NCBI RefSeq assembly: GCF_000013985.1
Contig: NC_008048.1
Coordinates: 2,294,001-2,358,000 of the forward strand
Source of the DNA: Sphingopyxis alaskensis RB2256
GTDB lineage: Bacteria; Pseudomonadota; Alphaproteobacteria; Sphingomonadales; Sphingomonadaceae
Direction of reading: 5' to 3'
Length of the DNA stretch: 64,000 bases
The translations under genes and the position numbers were made by a program. Of the stretch, positions 18,828-27,778 are shown piece by piece (the stretch's first letter is position 1; every line of letters starts with the position of its first letter). The notes under the pieces were generated by a model. The model was not told where the DNA came from and made no database searches. It saw only the letters and a program-made list of their open reading frames with translations.

Positions 18828-20078
18828 ATGAACCGGGGAACCACGACGCGCTACGAAAGCCTCGACGCGATCCGCGGGGTCGCGGTGATGGGCATCCTTG
18901 CGATGAACATCGTCGCCTTTGCCCTGCCCTTCCCCGCCTATGGCAACCCCGCCGCGGGCGGACCGCCCACCGACAGCGACGTCGCGACATGGTTCTTCAA
19001 CTTCGTTTTCGTGGATTCGAAGATGCGCGGCATGTTTTCGATGCTGTTCGGGGCGAGCACCCTGCTGGTGATCGAAAGCGCCGCCGTCGCGGGACGCAGC
19101 GGCGCGGGCGCGCATTATTCGCGCATGTTCTGGCTCGCGATCTTCGGCCTCGCGCATTTCTATCTCATCTGGTTCGGCGACATATTGTTCCTTTATGCAA
19201 TCTGCGGGCTGCTCATCTTCCTGTTCCGCAACCTGTCGGTGCGTGCGCTCCTGCTCTGGGCGATCCCCTTTTTCCTCATCGCTATCGGTCTGCACACGAG
19301 CCTCTGGGCGATGATGTCGATGGCACAGGCGGGAACGCTGCCGCCCGAAGCGGCCACCGCGATGCAGGAGGCGCTGCGGCAGATGAACGCCGATATGGGC
19401 CCGTCCACCCCCGTCTATGCCGAAGAGAAGGCGCTCTATCTCGGCAGCTATGCCAGCATCGTCGCATATCGCACCGGCGCGATGGCGGGCGATCCGCTCT
19501 TCTTCCTCGGCCTGTTCCTGTGGGAAACGGTGGGGCTGATGCTGATCGGCATGGCGCTGTTCAAATCGCATATGCTGACCGGCGAATGGGAGGCGGCGCG
19601 CTATCGCAAATGGGCGATCGCCTGTTTTGCGATCGCCGTGCCGCCGCTCGTCGGGCTCGCCCTCTATCAGATGCGAACGGGTTATGACGCGGTATCGGTC
19701 TTCGGTTCGACGATCGCGCTGTCGGTGCCCTTCGACACGCTGATGACGATCGGCTGGGCGGCGCTCATCATGCTGCTGGTCAAGACAGCGGCCAGCCACG
19801 CCCTGCGCGCGCGGCTCGCGGCGGCGGGGCGCATGGCCTTCACCAATTATCTCGTCACCTCGATCGTGATGACGACGATATTTTACGGCTATGGGCTCGG
19901 CCTCTTCGGCAGCATCGGCCGCCTGCCGCTCTATCTTTTCTGCATCGGCATGTGGGCGGCGATGCTGCTGTGGTCAAAGCCCTGGCTCGACCGTTTTCAA
20001 TATGGCCCGCTCGAGTGGCTGTGGCGCAGCCTGTCGCGCGGGCAGGTGCAGCCGATGCGAAAACGCTTGCCGGGCTGA
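18828..20078 (+). CDS. DUF418 (YeiB-type) multi-pass membrane protein
   Basis: From ATG 18828 (preceded by TTGGAGGAAAAGGCG) the protein has 416 residues. It begins RYESLDAIRGVAVMGILAMN, the YeiB/DUF418 signature, and has about ten hydrophobic segments with LFGASTLLVIE, WFGDILFLYAICGLLIF and the DUF418 C-terminal region RMAFTNYLVTSIVMTTIFYG. Function is unknown; the family resembles acyltransferase-3 membrane proteins. It lies 28 bases after the nitroreductase and is probably cotranscribed with it. Confidence 0.92.
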   Translation: MNRGTTTRYESLDAIRGVAVMGILAMNIVAFALPFPAYGNPAAGGPPTDSDVATWFFNFVFVDSKMRGMFSMLFGASTLLVIESAAVAGRSGAGAHYSRMFWLAIFGLAHFYLIWFGDILFLYAICGLLIFLFRNLSVRALLLWAIPFFLIAIGLHTSLWAMMSMAQAGTLPPEAATAMQEALRQMNADMGPSTPVYAEEKALYLGSYASIVAYRTGAMAGDPLFFLGLFLWETVGLMLIGMALFKSHMLTGEWEAARYRKWAIACFAIAVPPLVGLALYQMRTGYDAVSVFGSTIALSVPFDTLMTIGWAALIMLLVKTAASHALRARLAAAGRMAFTNYLVTSIVMTTIFYGYGLGLFGSIGRLPLYLFCIGMWAAMLLWSKPWLDRFQYGPLEWLWRSLSRGQVQPMRKRLPG

Positions 20079-20091
20079 AACGGCGCGTCGG

Positions 20092-20496
20092 TCAGTAACC
20101 GACGGCGCGACCGAAAGTGGCGGGGCGGCGCTGGACCAGCGGATTGGCCTCGCGCTCCAGCGCGGCGAGCGTTTGTTCGAACAGCGGACGCAGCGCGACG
20201 ACGCGCGGCAGATATTCGTCGGGGCTTGTCTGGCTTTCGACGCAGTGGCGCGCGAACATTTCGATGTCCTCGGCGAGCGCGCCTAGTTTTTCGCCGCCGA
20301 ACTGGCGCGCTTCGCTTTTCAGCGTGTGCGCGGGCATCACCAGCCCGCGCGGATCGCGCGCGCGCATGGCCTCTTCGATCGCGGCGACCGATTTGGTGCC
20401 GTCCTCGCGAAAATAGCCGAGAATGCGCACGAAAGCGGCCCCCAGCTGGGTGCGCGTCGCGCGAAACTCATCCCAATCGACCAGGATCTCGTCCAA
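20092..20496 (-). CDS. Histidine phosphotransfer (Hpt) domain protein
   Basis: The 134-residue single-domain protein carries AHTLKSEARQFGGEKLGALA, the Hpt helix with the phosphoaccepting histidine. Such proteins pass phosphate between hybrid histidine kinases and response regulators. In alphaproteobacteria an Hpt such as ChpT or a PhyR-pathway component might be suspected, but this lacks the two-domain ChpT layout, so its partners are open. No kinase is adjacent. It is convergent with DUF418, 13 bases apart. Confidence 0.88.
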   Translation of the reverse strand: MDEILVDWDEFRATRTQLGAAFVRILGYFREDGTKSVAAIEEAMRARDPRGLVMPAHTLKSEARQFGGEKLGALAEDIEMFARHCVESQTSPDEYLPRVVALRPLFEQTLAALEREANPLVQRRPATFGRAVGY

Positions 20497-20612
20497 TGCT
20501 TTCGTCCCTTGGTGTTCAAATCGGTCGTGGTCCCGACCGACCCATGCCCCAAAGTCGGTAAAAAAGACGTTACGAACCGCGCCCGTCCCAGCGAAATCCG
20601 CCCCATTTTGGG

Positions 20613-20834
20613 TCAGCGGCGGACGCGCCAGCGCCGCTCGTCGCCATCGGCGCTTTCGTCCACCACCGTCCAGCCGTGCTCGGCGGCAAGTGCGGCGACT
20701 TCGCGGCCTGCATTGGGGTCGTCGGCGACCAGCAGCACCGCCTCCGCCTCACGCATCGCGCGCGCAAGCCGCAGCGCGGGCCAGGGACAGCGCATCCCGC
20801 GCGCGTCGACCAGCCGCGCCATCACCTCATTCAT
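20613..20834 (-). CDS. TusA-like sulfurtransferase family protein
   Basis: The 73-residue product holds ARLVDARGMRCPWPALRLAR, with the CPxP motif of the TusA/SirA family (cysteine in RCPWP), followed by the typical beta-alpha-beta pattern. TusA relays sulfur for thiolation of tRNA or molybdenum cofactor. Candidate ATGs at 20837 and 20834 both overlap the end of der; ATG 20822 is a third possibility. Translational coupling with der is likely. Confidence 0.85.
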   Translation of the reverse strand: MNEVMARLVDARGMRCPWPALRLARAMREAEAVLLVADDPNAGREVAALAAEHGWTVVDESADGDERRWRVRR

Positions 20835-22197
20835 CATAGGGATTGCGCGCGTTGCGGAAATTGAGCCGCACCGGAACGCCCTGGAACCCCAGCTCCTTGC
20901 GCATCCCGTTGACGAGATAGCGTTCATAGCTTCCGGGCAGCGCGTCGGTGCGCGATCCGAACACCACGAAGGTCGGCGGGCGCGTGCGCGCCTGCGTGAT
21001 ATAGCGCAGCTTGATCCGCTTGCCCCCCGGCGCCGGCGGCGGATTCGCGGTCACCGCCGCCTCGAACCAGCGGTTGAGCTTCGCGGTCGAAACGCGGTTC
21101 GTCCAGATCGCGCGCTGTTCGAAGGCGACGCGGACGAGCGTGTCGATCCCCTTGCCCGTCGCGCCCGAAATGCTGAGCACGGGCACGCCCTTCACCTGGC
21201 TGAGCCCGTCGTCGAGCGCCGCGCGCACCCCGTTGAACAGCGACGAGGGATCTTCGGCAATGTCCCATTTGTTGAGCGCAACGATCAGCGCGCGCCCTTC
21301 CTGCAGCACCCGGTCGGCGATGCGCAGATCCTGCGCTTCCAGCCCCTTGGTCGCGTCGAGCAGCAGCACGACGACTTCGGCGAAATCGACCGCGTGGAGC
21401 GCGTCGGCGACCGATAGCTTCTCCAGCTTGTCCTGCACCTTCGCGCGCTTGCGCATCCCGGCGGTGTCGAACAGCTGGATCTCGTGGACCTCGCCATCCT
21501 TTTCCCAGCGCCAGTCGACGCGGATCGAATCGCGCGTGATCCCCGCCTCGGGCCCGGTGATGAGCCGGTCCTCGCCGATCATCCGGTTGATCAGCGTCGA
21601 TTTGCCGGCGTTGGGACGACCGACGATCGCGAGCTTCATCGGACCCGCGGCCTCTTCATCGGCTTCGTCGACCGCCGCTGTCTCGGCGTCCATGAAGGGC
21701 TCGACGATCGGGCGCAGCGCGTCGAACAGGTCGACCAGACCCTCGCCATGTTCGGCGCTGAGCGCGAATACCGTCTCGAAGCCGAGGCTGTAGGCCTCCA
21801 TCAACCCTGCCTCGCCCTGCTTGCCTTCCGCCTTGTTCGCGCACAGGATCACCGGCGTATCCTCGCTGCGCAGCCAGCGGGCGATTTCCTCGTCGAGCGG
21901 CGTCACCCCGGCGCGCGCGTCGATCAGGAACAGCGCGGCGTCGGCCTCGCGCACCGCCTTTTCGGTCTGCGCGCGCATCCGACCGGGCAGGGTCGCTGCA
22001 TCCTGATCCTCGAATCCCGCCGTATCGACGATGCGAAACTCGAGGCCGAGCAGCTTGCCGTCGCCCTCGCGCCGGTCGCGCGTCACCCCCGGCTGGTCGT
22101 CGACCAGCGCAAGCCGCTTGCCGACGAGCCGGTTGAACAGCGTCGATTTGCCGACATTGGGCCGGCCGACAATGGCGATCGTCGCGTGTCGCGACAT
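20827..22197 (-). CDS. der: Ribosome-associated GTPase Der (EngA)
   Basis: The 456-residue protein has two tandem G domains: GRPNVGKSTLFNRLVGKR near residue 11 and GRPNAGKSTLINRMIGED near residue 190. Each is followed by its DTAG and NKxE/NKWD motifs (VDTAGFED, CANKAEG; FDTAGMRKR, ALNKWDIAED). A KH-like C-terminal domain ends with YDE. Der is essential for 50S subunit assembly. The gene order YfgM-like, bamB, der matches the conserved proteobacterial cluster. The stop overlaps the tusA-like start. Confidence 0.98.
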   Translation of the reverse strand: MSRHATIAIVGRPNVGKSTLFNRLVGKRLALVDDQPGVTRDRREGDGKLLGLEFRIVDTAGFEDQDAATLPGRMRAQTEKAVREADAALFLIDARAGVTPLDEEIARWLRSEDTPVILCANKAEGKQGEAGLMEAYSLGFETVFALSAEHGEGLVDLFDALRPIVEPFMDAETAAVDEADEEAAGPMKLAIVGRPNAGKSTLINRMIGEDRLITGPEAGITRDSIRVDWRWEKDGEVHEIQLFDTAGMRKRAKVQDKLEKLSVADALHAVDFAEVVVLLLDATKGLEAQDLRIADRVLQEGRALIVALNKWDIAEDPSSLFNGVRAALDDGLSQVKGVPVLSISGATGKGIDTLVRVAFEQRAIWTNRVSTAKLNRWFEAAVTANPPPAPGGKRIKLRYITQARTRPPTFVVFGSRTDALPGSYERYLVNGMRKELGFQGVPVRLNFRNARNPYDE

Positions 22198-22235
22198 TCA
22201 TTTTCCTCCAATAGGGCCAGCCCTATTCGTCTGTC

Positions 22236-23570
22236 CTAGCGCCAGGCGGTGATCGTCCCGTCGTCCGCGAGGATGTAGAGGATGTTGTTCGCGACGATCG
22301 GCGATTGCGACAGCGACGACTCGAACTCGGTCGATGCGAGCAGCGCGCCGTCGGTCGGCGAAAACTCCGCCAGCGTGCCTTCGCTGTTCACCGCGATCAG
22401 CCGTCCCCCCGCCAGAATCGGCCCGGTCCAGCGGATCGGATCCTTCTTTTTCTTCTCGGTTTCGACGCGGAAACGCGCAAGCTGCTGGATCCAGCGCACC
22501 TTGCCGCTCGCCCGCGCGACGCACAACAGCTTGCCGTCGTCGGTCATCGCATAGACCCATTCGCCGACGACATAGGGGGTCGAGATGCCGGCGATCGAGA
22601 TTTCCCAGCTGCGCTGGCCGGTGACCAGCTCGTAACTCGCCATGCGGCCACCCTGGCCGAGCGCGAAGACGCGGCCGCGGTCGATCACCGGATCGGCATC
22701 GACGTCGGTAAGCGTCGACACCGACAGCGCCATTGACGTGCGCGCGAGCGCGTCTTCCCACAGGTCGCGGCCGTTTTCATAGCGATAGGCCTGCACCTCG
22801 CCCGACGAGAAACCCGCGACGATCGTGCCCTGCCCGGCCGCGGGCGACGCCGCGCCGAACACACTGCCCGGTTCCAGCGACGCCGTCGCCTGCCACTGGA
22901 CCGCGCCGTCGGCGGCATTGAGCGCGAAAATCTGGTTGTCCTGGCTGATCACATAGACGCCGCCAAAAGCCACCGTCGGCGCGCCGCGCAGCGGGCCCGC
23001 GGGCTTCACCTTCCACAGCACCGATCCGTCGGCCGCATTGAGCGCCGCGACATCGCCGACGCCGCTCGTCGCATAGACGACATTGCCATCGACGCTCGCC
23101 CCGCCGCCGAACAGCGAATCCCTGAAATCCTTGCCCGTGCTGCCGATCGCCGCGCTCCACAGCTTCGCGCCCGTGTCGGCGGCAAAGGCCGAAACGACGG
23201 CTTCGGTATCGACGACGAACAGGCGGTTGTCCGCGACCACCGGCGACGAGGCGAGGCGCTGCTTGTTCGTGTTGCCCGCGATTTTCGCTTCCCAGAGTTT
23301 GGTCCGCGCCGCGCCGAGCGCCGGATGCCCCATCGATTTCGACGCATTGCCGCCCGATTGCGCCCAGGCCGCATTCACGACCGGATCGGGCAGCACCACC
23401 GCGATCGCCGCAGTCGCGGGATCGACCTTGATGCTGTTGTCGTTCGACAGGATCGACACGCGATTGCCGATCGTCGGCGTCCTGGGGCCGCCGTCGCCCT
23501 TGAACACGCCGCAACCCGCCAGCGGCAGCGCCAGCAGCGCCGCATAAAGTCCGAAACGCGCAGTCCGCAT
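22236..23570 (-). CDS. bamB: Outer membrane assembly lipoprotein BamB
   Basis: From ATG 23570 the protein has 444 residues and begins with a lipoprotein signal (ALLALPLAGCGVF; lipidated C20, no Asp at +2, so outer membrane). The rest is a PQQ-type beta-propeller, with repeated blades such as GAKLWSAAIGS, DGSVLWKVKPAGP and DGAVQWQATASLEPG. BamB is an accessory part of the BAM complex that folds outer-membrane proteins. It starts one base after the stop of the upstream TPR gene and precedes der. Confidence 0.94.
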   Translation of the reverse strand: MRTARFGLYAALLALPLAGCGVFKGDGGPRTPTIGNRVSILSNDNSIKVDPATAAIAVVLPDPVVNAAWAQSGGNASKSMGHPALGAARTKLWEAKIAGNTNKQRLASSPVVADNRLFVVDTEAVVSAFAADTGAKLWSAAIGSTGKDFRDSLFGGGASVDGNVVYATSGVGDVAALNAADGSVLWKVKPAGPLRGAPTVAFGGVYVISQDNQIFALNAADGAVQWQATASLEPGSVFGAASPAAGQGTIVAGFSSGEVQAYRYENGRDLWEDALARTSMALSVSTLTDVDADPVIDRGRVFALGQGGRMASYELVTGQRSWEISIAGISTPYVVGEWVYAMTDDGKLLCVARASGKVRWIQQLARFRVETEKKKKDPIRWTGPILAGGRLIAVNSEGTLAEFSPTDGALLASTEFESSLSQSPIVANNILYILADDGTITAWR

Positions 23571-23571
23571 A

Positions 23572-24333
23572 TTATTTGGTTTCCTCAGTCTTCTGGGCGG
23601 CAGGCGCCGCTCCCTTTTGCTCGGCCGCGGCGCTTTCGGCGGCGCGGTCGGCGACGGCATCGACGCCCAGCATCCCCGCCATCTGGACCGAGCGCGATTG
23701 CAGCGATTTGGGAAGGTCGGGCAATTTGGCGATCCGGCCATAGAGCGCACCCGCCCGGTCGAACTGGCCAAGCCGGTAGTGGGCACTCGCCGACAGCTCG
23801 GCGGCGCTGGCGAACCAGCTCGACGCCGGATCCCTGGCGTCAACGATCGGTTTCATCCGCGCGATCACCGCCTCGGGCTTCAGCGTGTCATATTCGAACG
23901 CCGTCTGGCGAATGAGCGCCAGGTCGCGGAGCGACCGGTCGACTTGCGTATCGGCGGCGACCTTCGCCATCAGCGCGGCGGCGGCTTTGAGGTCGCCCGC
24001 GCCCGCCTTGACATTCGCCAGCTGCATCGTCGCCGCGGCGCGATAGGCCGGGGTGCCCGCGGCCGCGATCTTCTCCAGCTCGCTCGTCGCGGCGCGCGGC
24101 TGGTTGGCCTCGAGCTTGTCCAGCGCCGCGATCAGCTCCTCCGCCTGTTCGCCGCGCGCGACATCCTGCCGGTGGTTCCAGTAAAGATAGCCGCCAAAGG
24201 CCAGCAGGATCGCCAGCACGCCGCCGATGATCCAGCGGCCATAGCGCTGCATGATCGTGTCGAGCCGGTCCTTGCGGACGGCTTCGTCGACTTCCTGCAA
24301 CAGCGCGGCGTCGTTCGTCGGGCTCAGGGCCAA
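23572..24333 (-). CDS. YfgM-like tetratricopeptide membrane protein
   Basis: The 253-residue protein has a cytoplasmic N-terminus (MALSPTNDAALLQEVDEAVR), one membrane segment (WIIGGVLAILLAFGGYLYW) and a periplasmic TPR-rich region. This is the YfgM/DUF2133 plan; in Escherichia coli YfgM associates with the SecYEG-PpiD chaperone complex. The C-terminus after about residue 230 is Ala/Glu/Lys-rich and disordered. It sits directly before bamB with a single-base gap, so the two share a transcript. Confidence 0.88.
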   Translation of the reverse strand: MALSPTNDAALLQEVDEAVRKDRLDTIMQRYGRWIIGGVLAILLAFGGYLYWNHRQDVARGEQAEELIAALDKLEANQPRAATSELEKIAAAGTPAYRAAATMQLANVKAGAGDLKAAAALMAKVAADTQVDRSLRDLALIRQTAFEYDTLKPEAVIARMKPIVDARDPASSWFASAAELSASAHYRLGQFDRAGALYGRIAKLPDLPKSLQSRSVQMAGMLGVDAVADRAAESAAAEQKGAAPAAQKTEETK

Positions 24334-24434
24334 TCAAACCTCCGTAAACTGGGTAACGGCGCGAGGCCGGCCCGCTTCCTTAACGATGACACGAGGAAAG
24401 GCCAAGCGTTTCACTTGTCGGACGCGCGGGCCGT

Positions 24435-25298
24435 TCAGCCCGCGTAGATCTGATCCTCGGTCGGGAATGAACGGGACCTGACTTCGTCCGCATAATCCTG
24501 CACGGCGCCGCTGACGACGCCCGCCATGTCCCGATAGCGTTTGACGAACTTGGGTACACGCTCGAACATGCCCAGCATGTCGTCGGTGACGAGCACCTGG
24601 CCATCGCACTGCGCCGATGCGCCGATGCCGATCGTCGGACATGCGACCTTGTTGGTGATTTCGATCGCGATCGATTCGAGTACGCCCTCGATGACGATCG
24701 AAAAGGCGCCGGCCTGGGCGACCGCAACCGCATCCTCGACGATCGAGCGCGCTTCCTCCTCGCTCTTGCCGCGCACGCCATAACCGCCAAGGATGTTCAC
24801 CGCCTGCGGGGTCAGCCCGACATGCCCCATCACCGGAATGCCGCGCTGGGTCAGGAACTCGATCGTCGGAGCAAGCACCTTGCCACCCTCGACCTTGACC
24901 GCCGCGGCGCCGGTTTCCTTGAGCAGTCGCGCGGCGTTGTCAAAGGCCTGCTGCGGGCTGCCCTCATAGCTGCCGAAGGGCATGTCGACGATCACCGCGG
25001 CATGGTAACTGCCGCGCACCACGGCGGCGCCGTGCAGCGCCATCATCTCCATCGTCACCCCGACGGTGTGCGGCAGGCCATAGATCACCTGCGCGAGCGA
25101 ATCGCCCACCAGCAGCATGTCGCAATGCGGGTCGAGCAACTGCGCCATGCGCACCGTATAGGCGGTGAGCATCACGATCGGTTCGCCCCCCTTGCGCTGG
25201 CGGATGCGCGGAACCGTCAGGCGCTTCATCGGCTGCGGCGTCGGATTTGCGCGGCTCGTGGAGGTGTCGAGGGTGAGCGTTTTGGGGAGCGTAGACAT
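24435..25298 (-). CDS. panB: 3-methyl-2-oxobutanoate hydroxymethyltransferase
   Basis: From ATG 25298 the product has 287 residues. It makes ketopantoate, the first committed step of pantothenate synthesis. Conserved parts are [31 protein letters not shown] (metal ligand), [26 protein letters not shown] and the general base region VIEGV. An upstream extension of 22 residues lacks conservation. It is divergent from the 25426 gene, so its promoter lies within 25299-25425 near the operator-like palindrome. Confidence 0.96.
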   Translation of the reverse strand: MSTLPKTLTLDTSTSRANPTPQPMKRLTVPRIRQRKGGEPIVMLTAYTVRMAQLLDPHCDMLLVGDSLAQVIYGLPHTVGVTMEMMALHGAAVVRGSYHAAVIVDMPFGSYEGSPQQAFDNAARLLKETGAAAVKVEGGKVLAPTIEFLTQRGIPVMGHVGLTPQAVNILGGYGVRGKSEEEARSIVEDAVAVAQAGAFSIVIEGVLESIAIEITNKVACPTIGIGASAQCDGQVLVTDDMLGMFERVPKFVKRYRDMAGVVSGAVQDYADEVRSRSFPTEDQIYAG

Positions 25299-25352
25299 GG
25301 CGCGAGGGCTTAGCCGGTAACGCACCGTGGCGAAAGCGGCAAAGCCACTCGA

Positions 25353-25386
25353 TGTCAATGACACTTGACTTAATGTTAAATATAAT
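25353..25386 (+). promoter_or_regulatory. Near-consensus sigma-70 promoter with an operator-like palindrome over the -35 box
   Basis: ATGACA (25358-25363) and TATAAT (25381-25386) are separated by 17 bases, a 5/6 and 6/6 match to consensus. The palindrome TGTCAATGACA (25353-25363) covers the -35 box exactly. It drives the 25426-26194 gene pair, whose second gene encodes a small XRE repressor that could bind here. The start codon of the first gene is 40 bases from the -10 box, with GGAGG at 25413. Confidence 0.8.
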
Positions 25387-25425
25387 GCACATTACGTTCG
25401 AATCATATGACATGGAGGTTCGGCA

Positions 25426-25848
25426 ATGGCGTTTCGCGAAAAGATACACTGGGTCACGCTGGTAACGATGATTCTGGCCTTTGGCTGGTATTTCCTTGCC
25501 TTTCCGTGGCACATCGCGGGCGCCCCCGCGGGCCTGTGGGCAAGCGCAGGAATGCTGATCCCGGTGACGATCGGTGTCATCGTGGTGATGACGATCGCTT
25601 CGGCGTGGATGGCGATCCGCGCGCCCGGCGAGGTGCATATGAAGGAGGATGAGCGCGACCGCTCGATCCATTTCCGCGGAACGCATTACGCCTATTACCC
25701 GCTCGTCGTCGGGGTCTGGGTCAACATCTTCGCGCTTTTCTGGGGCGTCGGGCAGGCGATCCAGCTCAATCTGCTGCTCGCGACGGTCGTGCTGGCCGAG
25801 ATCGCGCGCATCGGCGTCCAGCTTTATTTCTATCGGCGAGGTCACTGA
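25426..25848 (+). CDS. Four-helix membrane protein of an XRE-linked pair
   Basis: The 140-residue protein has four hydrophobic segments: VTLVTMILAFGWYFLAF, MLIPVTIGVIVVMTIASAW, YYPLVVGVWVNIFALFW and LNLLLATVVLAEIARIGVQL. Between the second and third lies a conserved-looking cytosolic loop, KEDERDRSIHFRGTHYAYY. No enzymatic motif was recognised. It is followed by a small XRE regulator gene; such membrane protein/XRE pairs are common in proteobacteria and archaea. The surrounding A+T-rich promoter differs from neighbouring DNA. Confidence 0.8.
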   Translation: MAFREKIHWVTLVTMILAFGWYFLAFPWHIAGAPAGLWASAGMLIPVTIGVIVVMTIASAWMAIRAPGEVHMKEDERDRSIHFRGTHYAYYPLVVGVWVNIFALFWGVGQAIQLNLLLATVVLAEIARIGVQLYFYRRGH

Positions 25849-25972
25849 TCGATGCCGCCGATGCACAAGCACCCCGCCCTCAACCACAGTCACCCCGAAA
25901 TGGGAGACGTGCCTATGGCACCCCGTGAAAAGGCGCAACGGCCACTCCTCGCAAGCGACCGGAGGGGCTGGC

Positions 25973-26194
25973 ATGGCTAAGCCGCCCTTTGCCAACGACA
26001 TTCGGACGCTGCGCTTTCTGGCGGGCGAAATGACGCAGGCCGAGCTTGGCGAGCGCGTCGGGGTGACGCGGCAGACGATCGCGGCGATCGAGCAGGGCAA
26101 ATACTCGCCCTCGCTCGAAGTCGCCTTCCGTATCGCGCACGTGTTCGGAAAACCGCTCGAGGCCGTGTTCCAGTGGAATGACGGTCGCGACTGA
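25973..26194 (+). CDS. Small XRE-family transcription regulator
   Basis: The 73-residue protein is nearly all helix-turn-helix: IRTLRFLAGEMTQAELGERV, GVTRQTIAAIEQGKYSPSLE and VAFRIAHVFGKPLEAVF. This is the short YozG/HipB-like XRE class. The ATG at 25973 has a strong ribosome site (GGAGGGG, 25961). It follows the membrane protein gene after 124 bases on the same strand and probably represses the shared promoter at 25353. A terminator follows. Confidence 0.9.
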   Translation: MAKPPFANDIRTLRFLAGEMTQAELGERVGVTRQTIAAIEQGKYSPSLEVAFRIAHVFGKPLEAVFQWNDGRD

Positions 26195-26212
26195 AACAGC
26201 GCGGCCGCGCGG

Positions 26213-26253
26213 CCCGGCCCGCGCCTCTCCCCGGGGGCGTCGGGCCGGGTTTT
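26213..26253 (+). terminator. Rho-independent terminator after the XRE gene
   Basis: A 9-base stem, CCCGGCCCG (26213-26221) and CGGGCCGGG (26241-26249), is followed by TTTT. The loop contains a small CCCCGGGGG palindrome. It lies 19 bases after the XRE stop, between convergent genes. Confidence 0.75.
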
Positions 26254-26324
26254 GGGCGGTTATGGAGTCGAAGGCGGGCGCCGGTATCTCGCGATGCGCG
26301 AGGCGCAAATGCCAGCCCGCCCGG

Positions 26325-27392
26325 TCACCGGCCTGCGCGCGCCGCCACGGCTTCGCGAACATTGTCGCTGAACAGGCCGTCGATCCCGGTTTTCAGAAAG
26401 GCCTCGATCTCCCCGACAAGGTCGCCGTGGCCCGCGGGATTGACGCCGCCCTTGTTGCCGAGCGGCAGGAAATAATTTTCGCGGCGAAAGGTCCAGGGGT
26501 GAACCTTCAATCCCGCCGCGTGGGCGTCGCGCACCAGACTGGTCGGTTCGCCGAGTCGGCCGAGCACGCCGCGCGGGATGATCATCGCCTTGTTCGGCCC
26601 GATGCCGTCGGCATAGGCGGCGATCATCTGGAGCCCCGCGGGCGACGTCATGGCGGCATAGCTTGCATCGGGCCGGTCGGCGGGGCCGCCGGTGGCATCG
26701 ACGAGCTGGATCAGGGGCAGATCGCTTTTCGCGCGCAGGTCCATCAGATTGCCGACCTCAAAGCTCTGGATGAACACCGGCGCCGCGCGCCCCCGATAGC
26801 CGAAACGGTCCAGCAGTTCCAGCATCGGCGCCGCGTGCGGCAGGCCGATCGACGCGAAATAGCTGGGGTGCTTGGTTTCGGGATAGACGCCGACCGGCAC
26901 CCGCCGCGCGCGGTTCACCCTGGCGAGCAACGTCAATATCTCTTCGAAGGTCGGAACCTCGAACCGCCCGTCGAAGGCGGTGTCGCGCAACCGGGGCAGC
27001 CGCTCCTTCGCGCGCAGCGTCTTTATCTCCGCGAGCGTGAAATCCTCGGTGAACCAGCCGGTCACCGCCCGCCCGTCGATGATTTTCGTCGCCTTGCGAT
27101 CAGCAAACTCGGCGCGATCCGCAACGTCGGTGGTTTCCGAAATCTCATTCTCGTGCCGCGCCACCAGCACGCCGTCCTTGGTGAGCACCAGGTCGGGCTC
27201 GATGAAATCGGCGCCCTGTTCGATCGCGAGCGCATAGCTTTCCAGCGTATGTTCGGGCCGCTCGCCCGACGCGCCGCGATGCGCGATGACAATCGGCGGC
27301 TGGCCGTCGAGGGTCGGCTGCGCCGTCACCGGTTCAGCCACGCATCCGGCAAGCAGCAGCGGGGCCAGCAAGGCCACAAAACAGCGGATCAT
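26325..27392 (-). CDS. Glycerophosphodiester phosphodiesterase, lipoprotein form
   Basis: From ATG 27392 the 355-residue protein begins MIRCFVALLAPLLLAGC, a lipoprotein signal (lipobox LAGC). The GDPD core follows: IAHRGASGERPEHTLESYAL, GADFIEPDLVLTKDGVLVAR and HENEIS, giving the catalytic histidines and metal ligands. The length and the ETKHPSYFASIGLP block resemble periplasmic GlpQ, which releases glycerol 3-phosphate from glycerophosphodiesters. Its start overlaps the ArsC-like stop (ATGA). A longer frame through the upstream gene is not real. Confidence 0.92.
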   Translation of the reverse strand: MIRCFVALLAPLLLAGCVAEPVTAQPTLDGQPPIVIAHRGASGERPEHTLESYALAIEQGADFIEPDLVLTKDGVLVARHENEISETTDVADRAEFADRKATKIIDGRAVTGWFTEDFTLAEIKTLRAKERLPRLRDTAFDGRFEVPTFEEILTLLARVNRARRVPVGVYPETKHPSYFASIGLPHAAPMLELLDRFGYRGRAAPVFIQSFEVGNLMDLRAKSDLPLIQLVDATGGPADRPDASYAAMTSPAGLQMIAAYADGIGPNKAMIIPRGVLGRLGEPTSLVRDAHAAGLKVHPWTFRRENYFLPLGNKGGVNPAGHGDLVGEIEAFLKTGIDGLFSDNVREAVAARAGR

Positions 27393-27739
27393 GCCGCAAA
27401 GCGCGCCTGCCAGTCGTCGGCGGAAAAGCCGACGCTGATCCCGTCCGCCGTCTCGACCACCGGGCGGCGGATCATTGCGGGCTGATCGAGCATCAGCGTC
27501 ATGGCCGATGAGGCGTCGAGCCCCGCCTTGGCGGCGTCGGGCAGTTTGCGAAAGGTCGTGCCCGCCTTGTTGAGCAGTTTTTCCCAGCCGAGCGCGTCGA
27601 TCCAGCGTTGAAGCGCGGCGGGGTCGAGCCCGTCCTTGCGGACGTCGTGAAAGCGGTGCGCAATGCCGCGTTCGTCGAGCCAGCGACGCGCCTTTTTCAC
27701 CGTGTCGCAATTCGGAATGCCGTAAAGAATCATCGTCAT
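27389..27739 (-). CDS. ArsC/Spx-family (YffB-like) thioredoxin-fold protein
   Basis: The 116-residue protein reads ILYGIPNCDTVKKARRWLDE, with a single active-site cysteine, then RKDGLD, WEKLLNKAGTTFRKLPD and IRRPVV. This fits the YffB branch of the ArsC family, whose members are glutathione-linked reductases of unknown substrate and not proven arsenate reductases. It overlaps the GDPD gene by four bases and is probably cotranscribed. Confidence 0.9.
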   Translation of the reverse strand: MTMILYGIPNCDTVKKARRWLDERGIAHRFHDVRKDGLDPAALQRWIDALGWEKLLNKAGTTFRKLPDAAKAGLDASSAMTLMLDQPAMIRRPVVETADGISVGFSADDWQARFAA

Positions 27740-27778
27740 GGGGCAAAGATTAGCAGCAGCGCATCGCAGATTCGAGGC

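Noticed and set aside
20086..20104. Hairpin CGTCGGT-CAGTA-ACCGACG between DUF418 and Hpt genes as a terminator
   Set aside because: The stem is only seven bases and no T-tract follows on either strand.
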